Made by a program: the position numbers and the translations under genes | Assembly: GCA_005217565.1 (NCBI GenBank) | Contig: SJCO01000012.1 | Location: forward strand, 186,001-250,000 | DNA from: Puteibacter caeruleilacunae | GTDB lineage: Bacteria; Bacteroidota; Bacteroidia; Bacteroidales; Prolixibacteraceae | DNA length: 64,000 nt | Reading direction: 5' to 3' | Shown here: positions 55,104-64,000 of the stretch, piece after piece | Position numbering within the stretch: the first letter of the stretch is position 1 | Layout of the letters: each line of letters opens with the position of its first letter | The notes under the pieces: generated by a model | Database searches by the model: none | Told to the model about the DNA's origin: nothing | The model's input: the letters and a program-made list of their open reading frames with translations, nothing else

Positions 55104-56114
55104 TTACTTTGCAATTCCTTCTTTTACAAGATACTCTGCGATTTGAACTGCATTCAATGCTGCACCTTTCTTAATCTGGTCAGATACAGTCCAGAAAGTC
55201 AAACCATTCTCGCTTGATAAGTCCTCACGAACACGTCCAACATATACAGGATCTTCACCAGCTTTAAATAAAGGCATTGGGTAAATCTTGTTTTCAAGAT
55301 CATCTTCCAATACAACTCCGTCAGCTTTTTCAAATGCTGCACGAGCATCTGCTACAGAAACAGGCTCTTCAGTCTCTACCCAGATAGCCTCAGAGTGAGC
55401 ACGCATTACTGGAACACGAACAGCAGTTGCACTAACTTTTACGTCAGAGTGCATAATCTTCTGAGTTTCGTGGAACATTTTCATTTCCTCTTTTGTGTAA
55501 CCATTTTCCTGAGCTACATCAATATGAGGAATCAAGTTCAATGCTAACTGGTAAGCGAATTTCTCAATATCAAGTTCTTCGTTATTAGCAAGCTGCTTGA
55601 TTTGATTCTCCAACTCAGCCATTCCTGTTGCACCTGCACCAGAGGCAGACTGATAAGTTGAAATATGAACTTTCTTAATATGTGACAACTCCTCGATTGG
55701 CTTCAATGCAACAACCATCTGAATAGTAGTACAGTTAGGGTTAGCAATGATATTACGTGGAGTATTCTTACAATCTTCAGCGTTCACTTCAGGAACAACC
55801 AATGGTACGTCCTCATCCATGCGGAAAGCACTTGAGTTATCAACCATGATTGTACCGTGTTTAGTGATTGTTGATGCAAATTTTTTCGATGTTCCGGCAC
55901 CAGCAGACGTCAATGCAATATCGATGTCGCTAAAATCTGATTCTTCAGTAATTTCCTGTACTTTAATCTTTTTACCCTTGAACTCATATTCGGTTCCTGC
56001 ACTACGCGACGATCCAAATAAGACCAATTCATCGAGAGGGAAGTTCCTCTCAGCTAGCACACGTAGAAACTCCTGTCCTACTGCACCACTTGCACCAACA
56101 ATTGCTACTTTCAT
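55104..56114 (-). CDS. asd: Aspartate-semialdehyde dehydrogenase
   Basis: The 336-residue protein has [14 protein letters not shown] (7-20) for [20 protein letters not shown], the catalytic Cys in [11 protein letters not shown] (about 130), and the later [17 protein letters not shown] and [11 protein letters not shown] motifs. It reduces aspartyl phosphate to aspartate semialdehyde for lysine (diaminopimelate), methionine and threonine. So the organism probably makes lysine by the diaminopimelate route while it degrades lysine by the saccharopine genes at 843-5068. It is divergent from the lamin-tail gene. Confidence 0.96.
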   Translation of the reverse strand: MKVAIVGASGAVGQEFLRVLAERNFPLDELVLFGSSRSAGTEYEFKGKKIKVQEITEESDFSDIDIALTSAGAGTSKKFASTITKHGTIMVDNSSAFRMDEDVPLVVPEVNAEDCKNTPRNIIANPNCTTIQMVVALKPIEELSHIKKVHISTYQSASGAGATGMAELENQIKQLANNEELDIEKFAYQLALNLIPHIDVAQENGYTKEEMKMFHETQKIMHSDVKVSATAVRVPVMRAHSEAIWVETEEPVSVADARAAFEKADGVVLEDDLENKIYPMPLFKAGEDPVYVGRVREDLSSENGLTFWTVSDQIKKGAALNAVQIAEYLVKEGIAK

Positions 56115-56367
56115 TTTATTTAAATTTTAATTCAAGAATAAAGATCCAGGGTTCATTTCAAACACCTTAAGCATCAGTTCCAAACATTAAACAGAACAGT
56201 TATACTTCATGCATTCCAACCTTGGACACTTTTTCTGTGTAAAACAATCTATTCGCAGATAATCTGCTAAAAAATTAATAACTTTTACTTTTAAAATGTC
56301 TCAAGCAAGTTAAGACCTTCCTATTTTCAGGGATCAAAAATAGTCTTTTCTTTTAAATTACAATTTT

Positions 56368-57798
56368 ATGCGCCCTAAAATTTACATTTTCGCAATATTA
56401 ATTAGCATTTTTTTGACAAATGTCATAAATGCACAAATTCTTTACCATCAAACCTTCCCTATTTCGAATAAAGGTTTTTGGGTAAATCAACAAAATATCC
56501 TTCAAAAAGATACCTCTAATGTCAACTGGACTCTAGATATCTCTGCCTGTAAACTTGAAGACAAGAACGACTATATTAAAACTGTTTCCACATCTGGCGG
56601 GCGCCTCGAAGCAAACGACTGTAACGGGATTGCTATTTGGCGAACTCCATGGTTCGATATTACAGATTTCAATGCTTTAAAGGCAACCGTAATAACCAGT
56701 GAAACAGGCTCGAGTAACTCTAACACTCAAAAATACATAAAAGTTTATTACAAAACATCTCCTCACGACATTCATCCCCTATCTGAATACTATCAAGTAT
56801 CTGGCAACTGGAAAAAAGCAACAATCACAGGAAATCTTCCTCAATCTGAATCTATCCAACTACAAATTGAAATGTGTAATTACTATGCTGGTGATAAAGT
56901 GATACTGAACGAAGTAATTCTTGAAAACGGTGATATTGATGAGCCTGAACCTCAACAACCATTGGCAAATAATAGTATTCTCATTAACGAAATTCTCTAT
57001 AATCCCTTTTCCGGAGGAGTAGAGTTTGTCGAACTTATTAACAATGGTGAGCATCCTGTTGATTTAAGTCAGCTGTATCTTGTAAAGATTAAATCAACTC
57101 AACAAGAAAAGGATCCCATAGCTATTAGTCCAACTCGTAAACTTCTTCATGAAGGTGACATTATAGCACTCACACCTGATGTTGAGATCTTAGAACTACA
57201 ATATCCCAATGCATGTCCTTCTAATTTCTTTAAACCAGAAAAATTCCCACAACTAAACAACGCTGGAGCTTATCTTGCCATTCTTGATGCCAACCGCGAT
57301 ACAATCGACAAGGTTAGTTATACTCCATCTTCACACAATCCGCTTATTTCTGACAGCAAAGGGATATCGCTTGAAAGAAACTTATCCAACAATAAGCCTG
57401 CTTGGTTCTCATGTACTGAAGAAAATGGTTGGGCAACACCAGGATGTCCTAATTCAAATATTCCTGATTCAGACAGAGAGATTCACTGGAAAGTATCACC
57501 TGAAGTATTTTCTCCAAACTCGGATGGATACAATGACATGGTTCAATTAAATTATGAACTTCCTCAACCAGGTTATGTGGCAACAATTAAAGTCTTCAAT
57601 AAAAATGGCTCTGAGATCACAACACTCTCCAACAATCAGCTATTAGGTACACAAGGCACAATCAGCTGGAATGGAAGCAACAAAAGAGGAGGAACAGTTG
57701 AATCGGGTATTTATATCTTTCTTATAGAATTGTATAACAACACAGGTCAAAGAAAGCAATTCAAGAAAACCTGCGTATTAACCAGACGAACCAGTTGA
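56368..57798 (+). CDS. Secreted lamin-tail-domain protein with FlgD-like C-terminus
   Basis: The 476-residue protein has a signal peptide (about 1-23). A carbohydrate-binding-like beta-sandwich region (about 24-195) is followed by a lamin-tail domain (about 205-350, ILINEILYNPFSGGVEFVEL in pieces) and a C-terminal FlgD-Ig-like domain (about 385-476, VFSPNSDGYND, VFNKNGSEI, WNGSNKRGGTVESGIYIF). The latter resembles the C-terminal sorting domains of type 9 secretion substrates, so surface delivery is possible. Function is unknown. It is 4 bases upstream of recX. Confidence 0.8.
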   Translation: MRPKIYIFAILISIFLTNVINAQILYHQTFPISNKGFWVNQQNILQKDTSNVNWTLDISACKLEDKNDYIKTVSTSGGRLEANDCNGIAIWRTPWFDITDFNALKATVITSETGSSNSNTQKYIKVYYKTSPHDIHPLSEYYQVSGNWKKATITGNLPQSESIQLQIEMCNYYAGDKVILNEVILENGDIDEPEPQQPLANNSILINEILYNPFSGGVEFVELINNGEHPVDLSQLYLVKIKSTQQEKDPIAISPTRKLLHEGDIIALTPDVEILELQYPNACPSNFFKPEKFPQLNNAGAYLAILDANRDTIDKVSYTPSSHNPLISDSKGISLERNLSNNKPAWFSCTEENGWATPGCPNSNIPDSDREIHWKVSPEVFSPNSDGYNDMVQLNYELPQPGYVATIKVFNKNGSEITTLSNNQLLGTQGTISWNGSNKRGGTVESGIYIFLIELYNNTGQRKQFKKTCVLTRRTS

Positions 57799-57801
57799 AA
57801 T

Positions 57802-58284
57802 ATGTATTTTCGCACGAAACAATTACTAATGACAAAAGAAGAAGCTTTAAATAAATGTGCAGCACTTTGCAGCAAAGCAGAAAAGTGCACCTTTGAAATC
57901 CTAAAAAAACTTGCTCGATGGGAACTCACCGAGCAAGAGTCGGCATGGGTTATTCTACAATTAACCAGTCAGAAGTTCATCGACGACGAGCGTTATGCCC
58001 ATTACTTTGTTCGTGATAAGTTTAGATTCAACAAATGGGGAAAAACCAAAATAGCATTTCAACTCAGACAAAAACAGATTTCACAGGAGGTTATCTCTGC
58101 AGCACTTGAGGAGATCAATGAAGAAGAATATATTGACCTTGCCAAAGAATTAATCAGTGCCAAAATTCCCAAAACTAAAGGCAAAAATCAATGGGATATT
58201 AACTCTAAGATTATTCGTTTCATGCAGGGACGCGGCTTCGATTACAGCTTAACCATGTCATTACTTAACATGCCCGATGAATAG
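57802..58284 (+). CDS. recX: Regulatory protein RecX
   Basis: The 160-residue protein is helical with RecX repeats: ALNKCAALCSKAEKCTFEIL, QKFIDDERYAHYFVRDKFRFNKWG and KIAFQLRQKQIS. RecX modulates RecA filaments. The start could be the ATG at 57802 or the later one at 57829; the N-terminal ten residues are not conserved-looking, so the later start is possible. It is likely cotranscribed with the lamin-tail gene. Confidence 0.9.
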   Translation: MYFRTKQLLMTKEEALNKCAALCSKAEKCTFEILKKLARWELTEQESAWVILQLTSQKFIDDERYAHYFVRDKFRFNKWGKTKIAFQLRQKQISQEVISAALEEINEEEYIDLAKELISAKIPKTKGKNQWDINSKIIRFMQGRGFDYSLTMSLLNMPDE

Positions 58285-58315
58285 CATCCTACAGAACACC
58301 TTCTTATTGATCACA

Positions 58316-58349
58316 TAAAAAACCCCGACTCAACAAGTGAACCGGGGCT
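58316..58349 (-). terminator. Terminator after the arsC-like/ppk1 unit
   Basis: On the minus strand CCCCG (58347-58343) pairs with CGGGG (58327-58323) around an inner ACT/AGT stem, followed by a T-run. It lies about 75 bases after the ArsC-like gene. Confidence 0.75.
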
Positions 58350-58424
58350 CATAATAGCGCATTTTCTCAACACATTGAAAAAATATTTTTAATACTCTAA
58401 ATATCGTAAAATCACACCTATGAA

Positions 58425-58766
58425 TTATAATAATTCCTCAACTTTCTCTGGTGGTTGAGCCCAAACTGCTTTTTGCTCCTTAACCACAATTGGTCGATGA
58501 ATTAATCTTGGGTTCTCTACCATTATCTTAATCCACTCTTCATCGGTAAATTCTTTTCCTTTATAATTCTCTTTGTAATCTTTCTCATGAGTTCGAATCA
58601 GATCAAAAGGTTTCAATCCTGTTTTGCAAATCAATTCTGCCAATTCTGCTTCATTGAAACCATCCTTTAAGTATTCTACACATTCAAACTCAACTCCTTT
58701 TTCCTGTAAATATTTTAATCCGGCTCTACTTTTCGAGCACCTCGGATTGTGATAAATTTTAATCAT
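58425..58766 (-). CDS. ArsC/Spx-family thioredoxin-like protein (arsenate reductase-like)
   Basis: The 113-residue protein has the ArsC fold motifs: YHNPRCSKSRAGL with the redox Cys10, then KPFDLIRT and ENPRLIHRPIV with the arginines that bind arsenate or phosphate. It is the length of glutaredoxin-dependent arsenate reductases, while Spx regulators differ in the second half. Its start overlaps the end of ppk1 by 8 bases, so both are translated from one message. An oxyanion or phosphate-related role fits. Confidence 0.85.
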   Translation of the reverse strand: MIKIYHNPRCSKSRAGLKYLQEKGVEFECVEYLKDGFNEAELAELICKTGLKPFDLIRTHEKDYKENYKGKEFTDEEWIKIMVENPRLIHRPIVVKEQKAVWAQPPEKVEELL

Positions 58767-60828
58767 TTTCTTTTCCGTTATATCTATTCTTCAAATAACA
58801 ATAATAATCCTCTTGACTGCGACACTTCTTTTCAGTTGAAGTATTCACATATCTATTTGTCAGATCTCGATCAAGATAGCGTGCCTTCTGATTATCCATC
58901 AACTGAATATCCAATTGTTTTCTCAACTCCTCTTTTACTTGCTCATCATATATCGGACAAGCAATTTCAATTCTTCTATTCAAGTTACGAGGCATCCAAT
59001 CGGCCGATGCAATATAGATCTTTTCATCTCCACCATTACCGAACAATAAGATCCGTGAATGCTCCAGAAACTTATCAACAATACTAATAGCCTGAATGTT
59101 CTCACTTACCCCAGGAATTCCTGGAATTAATGAACAAATTCCTCGGATGATCAATTGTATCTTCACTCCAGCACTACTGGCTTCATACAGTTTATTAACC
59201 ATATTCTTATCAACCAAACTATTTAGTTTCAGGATTATATATGCTTCTTCTCCTGCCTTAGCCAATCGTATTTCGTTATCAATCAACATTGAAAAATGAT
59301 CTCTCAATACAAAAGGACTAACCACCAGGTGTTCATATTTATGATGTTTATAATTCAGGCGGAAGAAATCAAATACTTTACTTACCTCCTCTGCAATTCG
59401 GGGATCAGCAGTAAATAATCCTTCGTCGGCATACACTCTTGCTGTTCCTTCATGGAAATTTCCCGTCCCTACGTAAGCATAACTCTTAAGTTTACCGTCT
59501 TCTTCTCTTGCAATATAAGCCAACTTACTGTGAACCTTCAAGCCAGGAACACCATGAATCACATTCACTCCTTCCTCTTGCAACTTATTCGACCAGTAGA
59601 TATTATTCTCTTCATCAAATCGTGCTTGCAATTCAAGCAATACAGTAACCTGTTTTCCATTTCGAGCTGCGTTCTGCAAAGCACTCATCACTTTAGAGAA
59701 TGTAGCCACACGATATACAGTAAGCCCTATTTGTCGCACGTTCGGATCAATAGCTGCCTCACGCAATAGATTAATAAAGTCAGAAAAATCATTGTATGGA
59801 TAATGCAATACAAAGTCCTTCTCTTTCATCTGTGCCAACACACTACGCTCTGGCTTTAATTGAGGATGAGACAATGGAGGTATTCCTTTATAGTAATGAT
59901 GCTCCTCTCCAACTTCAGGAAAACTCATAAAATCTTTCCGATTATGATACCTTCCTCCTGCAATAAGATTATCACGCTTACCAAACTTCATCTTCTTCAG
60001 CAAGAACTGCAACAAATCCTCCGGCATTTCACGATCATGCACCATACGAACAGCACTACCCTTTTTACGCTGCTTCAGACTGGCTTCCATTTTCTCTATA
60101 AAACTCTTCGACACATCATCATCGATATCCAACTCTGCGTCGCGCGTAATCTTAAATGCATATGCCTCAATCACGTCGTAATCAAAAATTGGAAACAACT
60201 CCTTTAAACAGTAGCGAATTATATCGTCAAGAATAATCACAAACTTCTTATTCCCATCTTGAGGTAGCACAAGGAATCGAGGCACTGACTTTCCTGGAAT
60301 TCGAACTAATGAGTATGTATGTTCTTTAGGCTTTTCGCTTTTTGAAAGTTTCACCGCAAGATAAACCGAACGATCGCGAAGCATTGGAAACTGATTAACC
60401 TGCTTCAACATTATCGGCACGAGATTAGGAAGAACCTTATTGTGAAAATATTTACGAACAATCTCTCCCTGCTCAGGCGTCAATTGATTCTCGTTCACCA
60501 TGAAGATATTCTCATCCGATAATTCATCAAGAATATTTTCATAAATCCCTTGAAACTTTTTCTGCTGTTTAATTACAGTTTCGGTAATCTTCTCATGCAA
60601 CTCTTCGGCAGTCAGCTCTCCGAGCAATATGTTTTCATCTTCACCAACAAGTAGCATACGTCTCACTGTTGCTACACGAACCCTAAAGAACTCATCTAAG
60701 TTATTAGAAAAGATTCCCAAAAAACGTAATCGCTCCAACAAAGGCACATTTTGATCAGCAGCTTCCTGCAACACGCGTTCATTAAACGACAACCAACTAA
60801 TCTCTCTGTTTATATATTTTGTATGCAT
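58759..60828 (-). CDS. ppk1: Polyphosphate kinase 1
   Basis: The start is the ATG at 60828 (689 residues). An upstream in-frame extension of 50 residues is hydrophobic and spurious. The four-domain enzyme starts YINREISWLSFNERVL, contains the two phospholipase-D-like domains with the catalytic His in KVHSKLAYI and a second in VGTGNFHEGTARVYADEG, and SADWMPRNLNRRIE near the end. It makes and degrades inorganic polyphosphate from ATP. It overlaps the ArsC-like gene. Confidence 0.94.
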   Translation of the reverse strand: MHTKYINREISWLSFNERVLQEAADQNVPLLERLRFLGIFSNNLDEFFRVRVATVRRMLLVGEDENILLGELTAEELHEKITETVIKQQKKFQGIYENILDELSDENIFMVNENQLTPEQGEIVRKYFHNKVLPNLVPIMLKQVNQFPMLRDRSVYLAVKLSKSEKPKEHTYSLVRIPGKSVPRFLVLPQDGNKKFVIILDDIIRYCLKELFPIFDYDVIEAYAFKITRDAELDIDDDVSKSFIEKMEASLKQRKKGSAVRMVHDREMPEDLLQFLLKKMKFGKRDNLIAGGRYHNRKDFMSFPEVGEEHHYYKGIPPLSHPQLKPERSVLAQMKEKDFVLHYPYNDFSDFINLLREAAIDPNVRQIGLTVYRVATFSKVMSALQNAARNGKQVTVLLELQARFDEENNIYWSNKLQEEGVNVIHGVPGLKVHSKLAYIAREEDGKLKSYAYVGTGNFHEGTARVYADEGLFTADPRIAEEVSKVFDFFRLNYKHHKYEHLVVSPFVLRDHFSMLIDNEIRLAKAGEEAYIILKLNSLVDKNMVNKLYEASSAGVKIQLIIRGICSLIPGIPGVSENIQAISIVDKFLEHSRILLFGNGGDEKIYIASADWMPRNLNRRIEIACPIYDEQVKEELRKQLDIQLMDNQKARYLDRDLTNRYVNTSTEKKCRSQEDYYCYLKNRYNGKEND

Positions 60829-60963
60829 GTGTGTTAGGTTTGAATATGGAGGTATAAGATAATAATTTTGAATATCGAATAAAAGACAAAACATCAAAAA
60901 GGTGAGTGGGAAAGAAAAAAACAGCCAGTCCCGAAAAAGGATAAAGGCATAAGAAATGATTAA

Positions 60964-61010
60964 ATAAAAAGAAACCATCCTACTCGTATGGGCAGGATGG
61001 TTTCTTTAGC
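60964..61010 (-). terminator. Terminator of prfB
   Basis: AAAGAAACCATCCT (60968-60981) and AGGATGGTTTCTTT (60994-61007) pair perfectly over 14 bp, with a T-run on the minus strand. Confidence 0.9.
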
Positions 61011-61024
61011 TATTGAATTAACAA

Positions 61025-62117
61025 TTAATTTTGTCCACCATATTCCATCAGGTAAGCTTTAATGAAGATATCAATATCTCCATCCAAAACAGCCTGCACA
61101 TTAGAAGTTTCACAAGCAGTCCTTACATCCTTCACCATTTTATATGGCTGCATTACATAAGATCGGATCTGTGATCCCCACTCGATTTTCTTCTTTTGAC
61201 TTTCGATCTTCATCTCCTCTTCCTGACGTTTACGAAGCTCCAGTTCATACAATTGGGATTTCAACAAACGCATAGCATTTTCCTTGTTCCCAAGCTGAGA
61301 GCGTGATTCAGTATTTTCGATAATAATACCAGTTGGAGCATGTCGTAATCGAACACCAGTCTCCACCTTGTTCACATTCTGACCTCCGGCACCTCCTGAA
61401 CGGAAAGTTTCCCACGAGATATCAGCTGGATTAACTTCAATTTCGATAGAATCATCAGCCAAAGGGGCAACAAAAACTGATGTAAAAGAAGTCATACGCT
61501 TATTCTGAGCATTAAACGGAGATAATCTCACCAATCGATGTACTCCATTCTCTCCTTTCAAATAACCATAAGCAAATTCACCTTCAAATTCGATGGTGCA
61601 ACTCTTAACACCAACTTCATCTCCGGCTTGAAAATCCGCAGTCTTTAGTTTATATCCATTTTTCTCTCCCCAACGGATATACATACGCATCAGCATATCA
61701 GCCCAGTCGTTACTTTCTGTACCTCCTGCACCAGCATTAATTTTCAAAACTGCTCCCATCTTGTCCTCTTCACGGCGCAGCATGTTTTTGGTTTCTAATG
61801 CCTCAACCAACTCTTCTACTGTATGATATTGATTTTCTACCTCTTCCTCTGTAGCTTCTTCCATTTCAAAAAAGTCAAACAAGACCAGCAAATCTTCTGC
61901 AGCCTCATCAACCTCCTTAAAATCTTCCGTCCATGTTTTTATGCTTCGGATAACCTTCATTTGCTTTTCAGCTTCCTTTGGATTATCCCAAAACGATGGA
62001 TCTTGAGTCTTTAACTCTTCTTCCTCTATTTCGATTAGTTTACTATCGATGTCAAAGATACCTCCTTAACGCATCCCGGCGCTCAATAAGGACTTTCACC
62101 TGTTCCTTTAAAATCAT
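61025..62117 (-). CDS. prfB: Peptide chain release factor 2 with programmed +1 frameshift
   Basis: The gene begins at the ATG at 62117 and reads 21 codons (start [20 protein letters not shown], then Leu) to an in-frame UGA (62054-62052); shifting +1 at CTT TGA C gives Asp and runs on to the stop at 61025, for 363 residues. The factor has the stop-reading SPF motif ([11 protein letters not shown]) and the GGQ motif ([10 protein letters not shown]). It releases proteins at UGA and UAA. A conserved SD-like AGGAGG stands just before the shift site, so RF2 controls its own level. It has a perfect promoter. Confidence 0.97.
62051..62066 (-). other. prfB: Programmed +1 frameshift site of prfB
   Basis: On the minus strand AGGAGG TAT CTT TGA C (62066-62051) is the known RF2 autoregulation site: an internal SD-like element, a slippery CUU and a weak UGA followed by C. 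Confidence 0.95.
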
Positions 62118-62140
62118 GATTTTATCCTTTTAATTCCACG

Positions 62141-62171
62141 CAAAGTTAGAAATAGTAGACAATTGCACAAA
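62141..62171 (-). promoter_or_regulatory. Perfect Bacteroidota promoter of prfB
   Basis: On the minus strand TTTG (62171-62168), a 19-base spacer and TAACTTTG (62148-62141) match the consensus fully. It starts transcription near 62134, 17 bases before the ATG. Confidence 0.8.
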
Positions 62172-62182
62172 GCTTGAATCGC

Positions 62183-63607
62183 TTACCAATCTTTTTCTAA
62201 CTCCCAAGTGTCAGTTCGGAAAGAAGATGCAGGTAATCCGGCTTGATTTGTCAATCGAGCTTCGGCATCACTCTTAAAGGCAAATCGTGCAGCAACCGGT
62301 TCTGCAACCTGGTCACAGTGCAATATTACTGATTCACCTATAATCTGTGCCTTGGCAGGATAAAATATACGATCCTTCCCGGCAACCTCAAACTGCTCCC
62401 AGGTATCACCATAAGCACTTAAACCACCGATAGCATTATCAAATGTCAACTTCACCTGATCACCATCGATTTTCATTTTCTTAAATGAAGGTCCTCTATC
62501 TATCAAATAATTGTAGCCATAATTATTTCTCAAAGCCAATAAAGCCAAACGCCTTCCAACTTCCTGTTTATTTTTAGGGTGGATGTCTTTTTTATTCCCG
62601 ATATCCATGGTAACCACCATTCCTGTTCTTGGAATAGCCTGACATTTCCACTGAACCTCTCTCAATTGTGCACCTGCCAATTGCTCATTATACCCAAACG
62701 GAGCAATTTGCACATAATAAAAAGGAAATTTCTGCTTCCAGGCTTTTCTCCATGATTCTATCATTGCCGGAAATAATGACTCATATAAATCAGCTTCCTT
62801 GCGATTGGTTTCTCCCTGATACCAAACTACTCCTCTTATTTTATAATTCAAGATAGGATATACCATCCCATTGTATAGCACTCCGGGTTTACCAGGCCAC
62901 CATTCTGTTTTGTTAGGTTCATTTTTAAAGAACTTCAGATCTTTATCCTTCAAACAAATCTCTTCCGGAGCCCATACCTCGGCACCTGTACCTCCCCAGG
63001 CAGAAGAAATTAAACCAATTGGTATTCCCAGCTTTCGATAAAGATTCAATCCAAAAAACCAAGCTGTAGCACTAAACTCCTCAACATGTTGAAGATTAGC
63101 CATCATCCATTGTCCCTGTACATCCTCTTGTTTCTTTCTCGCCGCATGTTTCTTAACTGTGAATAGTCGAATATCAGAGAAATCGTTAATCTCTAAGCGT
63201 GTTTTCTCCTTTTCAAAATGCTCACTAGACCAACCACCCAATTTTTTAAGCGTGAACTCCATATTAGATTGACCTGAGCAAAACCACACTTCCCCAAACA
63301 TGATGTTCTTAATATCAATTCGGTTCTTTCCCTGTACTACAATACTATAAGGTCCTCCCGCTTCGAGGGTTTGAATAAACGCACTCCATTTTCCATCGGA
63401 GTTACACTTTGTACTGGCTTTTCCACCACGCCAATTTCCTTTGATTAATATCTCTTCTCCAGGATCGGCCCATCCCCAAACCTTTATCCGGGAATTCCGC
63501 TGAAGAACCAAATGGTCAGAAATTAAAGCAGGCAATTTAACATTAGCCAACAGACTACTGGAAAGTAGAAACAATAAAACAGTAAGAAAAAGATTAGTAT
63601 TTCGCAT
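62183..63607 (-). CDS. Sialate O-acetylesterase-like (SASA/SGNH) secreted esterase
   Basis: The 474-residue protein has a signal peptide (about 1-21). An N-terminal beta-sandwich part (about 25-105) is followed by the esterase domain with the catalytic Ser in FCSGQSNMEF (about 110-119), GVVWYQGETNR, and near the end DIHPKNKQEVGRR with the His. This family removes acetyl groups from sialic acids or, in many Bacteroidota, from plant or algal polysaccharides. No polysaccharide-utilisation genes (SusC/D) are adjacent, so the substrate is unknown. It is transcribed towards prfB, with no clear terminator between. Confidence 0.85.
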   Translation of the reverse strand: MRNTNLFLTVLLFLLSSSLLANVKLPALISDHLVLQRNSRIKVWGWADPGEEILIKGNWRGGKASTKCNSDGKWSAFIQTLEAGGPYSIVVQGKNRIDIKNIMFGEVWFCSGQSNMEFTLKKLGGWSSEHFEKEKTRLEINDFSDIRLFTVKKHAARKKQEDVQGQWMMANLQHVEEFSATAWFFGLNLYRKLGIPIGLISSAWGGTGAEVWAPEEICLKDKDLKFFKNEPNKTEWWPGKPGVLYNGMVYPILNYKIRGVVWYQGETNRKEADLYESLFPAMIESWRKAWKQKFPFYYVQIAPFGYNEQLAGAQLREVQWKCQAIPRTGMVVTMDIGNKKDIHPKNKQEVGRRLALLALRNNYGYNYLIDRGPSFKKMKIDGDQVKLTFDNAIGGLSAYGDTWEQFEVAGKDRIFYPAKAQIIGESVILHCDQVAEPVAARFAFKSDAEARLTNQAGLPASSFRTDTWELEKDW

Positions 63608-63913
63608 AGTTAGAGCAGTTTATAAATGTAAAATTAGGAACATATCGTTAACACTCCAAATGATTTACCCCTAAATCCATATGAAACACAAACTGCTTCC
63701 TTAAACTTCACAATCCTCTCAGCACTCTGATAATCAGCAAAACACAGGGATATCATAACATTTACCTGAAAATATTTAGGTTAAAATTGAGGTATTTTCA
63801 CAAAATAAGAATATTTTTAATTCGTTAATTATTTGGGCCTTGTGTCCAAATCAATCAATTCGGTATCTACTGATACCTGCCTCTCGACTCGTTCGGGAGG
63901 CTTTTTTTATGCC
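63608..63913. other. Intergenic region with an orphan plus-strand terminator
   Basis: About 306 bases between the esterase gene and the partial minus-strand gene. It contains two hairpins on the plus strand: GGTATC/GATACC (about 63862-63877) and the terminator at 63879-63908. An upstream imperfect stem TTTGG...CCAAA (about 63831-63850) is also visible. The plus-strand transcript that this terminator would end has no visible gene. Confidence 0.5.
63879..63908 (+). terminator. Orphan plus-strand terminator (possible small RNA end)
   Basis: CCTCTCGA (63880-63887) pairs with TCGGGAGG (63893-63900) with one G-U pair, followed by C and T7. No plus-strand gene precedes it in the 306-base gap, so it may end a small RNA that includes the hairpins around 63831-63877. 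It could serve as a weak terminator for the flanking minus gene, but its T-run is on the plus strand. Confidence 0.6.
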
Positions 63914-64000
63914 TTATTTTGAAAGATTTTTTTCAATAGCCTTCATTTTATTCTCAATAGCTTTTCTTGCTTTTATCGCCTTCGATAAAGCTAATGCATC
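63914..64000 (-). CDS. C-terminal end of a Lys/Ala-rich protein (partial)
   Basis: The minus strand is open from the window edge to TAA at 63914-63916 and gives 28 C-terminal residues, beginning DALALSKAIKARKAIE. The composition (Lys, Ala, Glu, Ile) suggests an amphipathic helix or coiled coil. The family cannot be named from such a short end. The stop fits just before the terminator region. Confidence 0.55.
   Translation of the reverse strand, partial: DALALSKAIKARKAIENKMKAIEKNLSK

Noticed and set aside
60829-60978. 50-residue N-terminal extension of Ppk1
   Set aside because: Hydrophobic, low-quality stretch; the known family start YINREISW follows the ATG at 60828.

Overview
The window looks like a chromosome segment from an AT-rich Bacteroidota. 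An anaerobic or microaerophilic marine lineage of the Marinilabiliales type is my best guess. The evidence is family content (S46 dipeptidyl-peptidase, GSCFA protein, Bacteroidota-type LptE, TonB with a Pro then Asp/Glu linker, BNR/sortilin-like secreted protein, lamin-tail protein with a FlgD-like C-terminus, class II ribonucleotide reductase) and several promoters of the Bacteroidota form TTTG-N19-TAnnTTTG, one perfect at prfB. Nearly all DNA is coding. I see no phage, insertion sequence, CRISPR array or rRNA; there is one tRNA (Ala, GGC).

Region 1 (1-13343). After the 3' end of a glycine C-acetyltransferase gene and a possible small RNA, a nine-gene minus-strand operon runs from about 13343 down to 843. 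In transcription order it encodes a CitD-CitE fusion, CitF, an isocitrate/homoisocitrate-type dehydrogenase, an HD-like protein, two different aconitase-superfamily enzymes, an antiquitin-type aminoadipate-semialdehyde dehydrogenase, lysine-ketoglutarate reductase and saccharopine dehydrogenase. Read together these could form a lysine-degradation route not known to me. Lysine would go through saccharopine to 2-aminoadipate and 2-oxoadipate. The homocitrate part of the aminoadipate lysine-biosynthesis pathway would then run backwards: reductive carboxylation to homoisocitrate, homoaconitate, homocitrate, and cleavage by a citrate-lyase-like complex to acetate and 2-oxoglutarate. The sum, lysine + 2-oxoglutarate + CO2 giving 2 glutamate + acetate, balances in carbon and in NAD(P)H. 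This is the most interesting item in the window; it is inference from gene content.

Region 2 (13866-26932) holds housekeeping and envelope genes: a 63-residue conserved protein, NrdJ, WaaA, RNase HI (viroplasmin type), a DPP7-like S46 peptidase, RNase HII, a glycosyltransferase divergent from a lipid-linked sugar flippase with a TTG start, GltX, and an unknown exported protein.

Region 3 (27040-37674) is a glycogen/alpha-glucan operon: branching enzyme, GSCFA protein, debranching enzyme, GT5-like synthase, GH57 enzyme and glucan phosphorylase. A GC-rich repeat cluster lies upstream of it (37969-38050).

Region 4 (38215-49321) has kdsB, then a plus-strand run: sigma-54 activator, lptE, a TPR protein, secG, groES and groEL. 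A palindrome and a sigma-54-like site lie in front of groES. A barrel-like outer-membrane protein and a large secreted BNR-repeat protein follow.

Region 5 (49367-64000) contains dGTPase, a YgjP-like metalloprotease, a protein made of two similar halves, tRNA-Ala, TonB, HflX, Asd, a lamin-tail protein, RecX, an ArsC-like protein overlapping Ppk1, prfB with the classical +1 programmed frameshift, a sialate O-acetylesterase-like enzyme and the tail of an unidentified Lys/Ala-rich protein. Strong hairpin-plus-T-run terminators separate most units.
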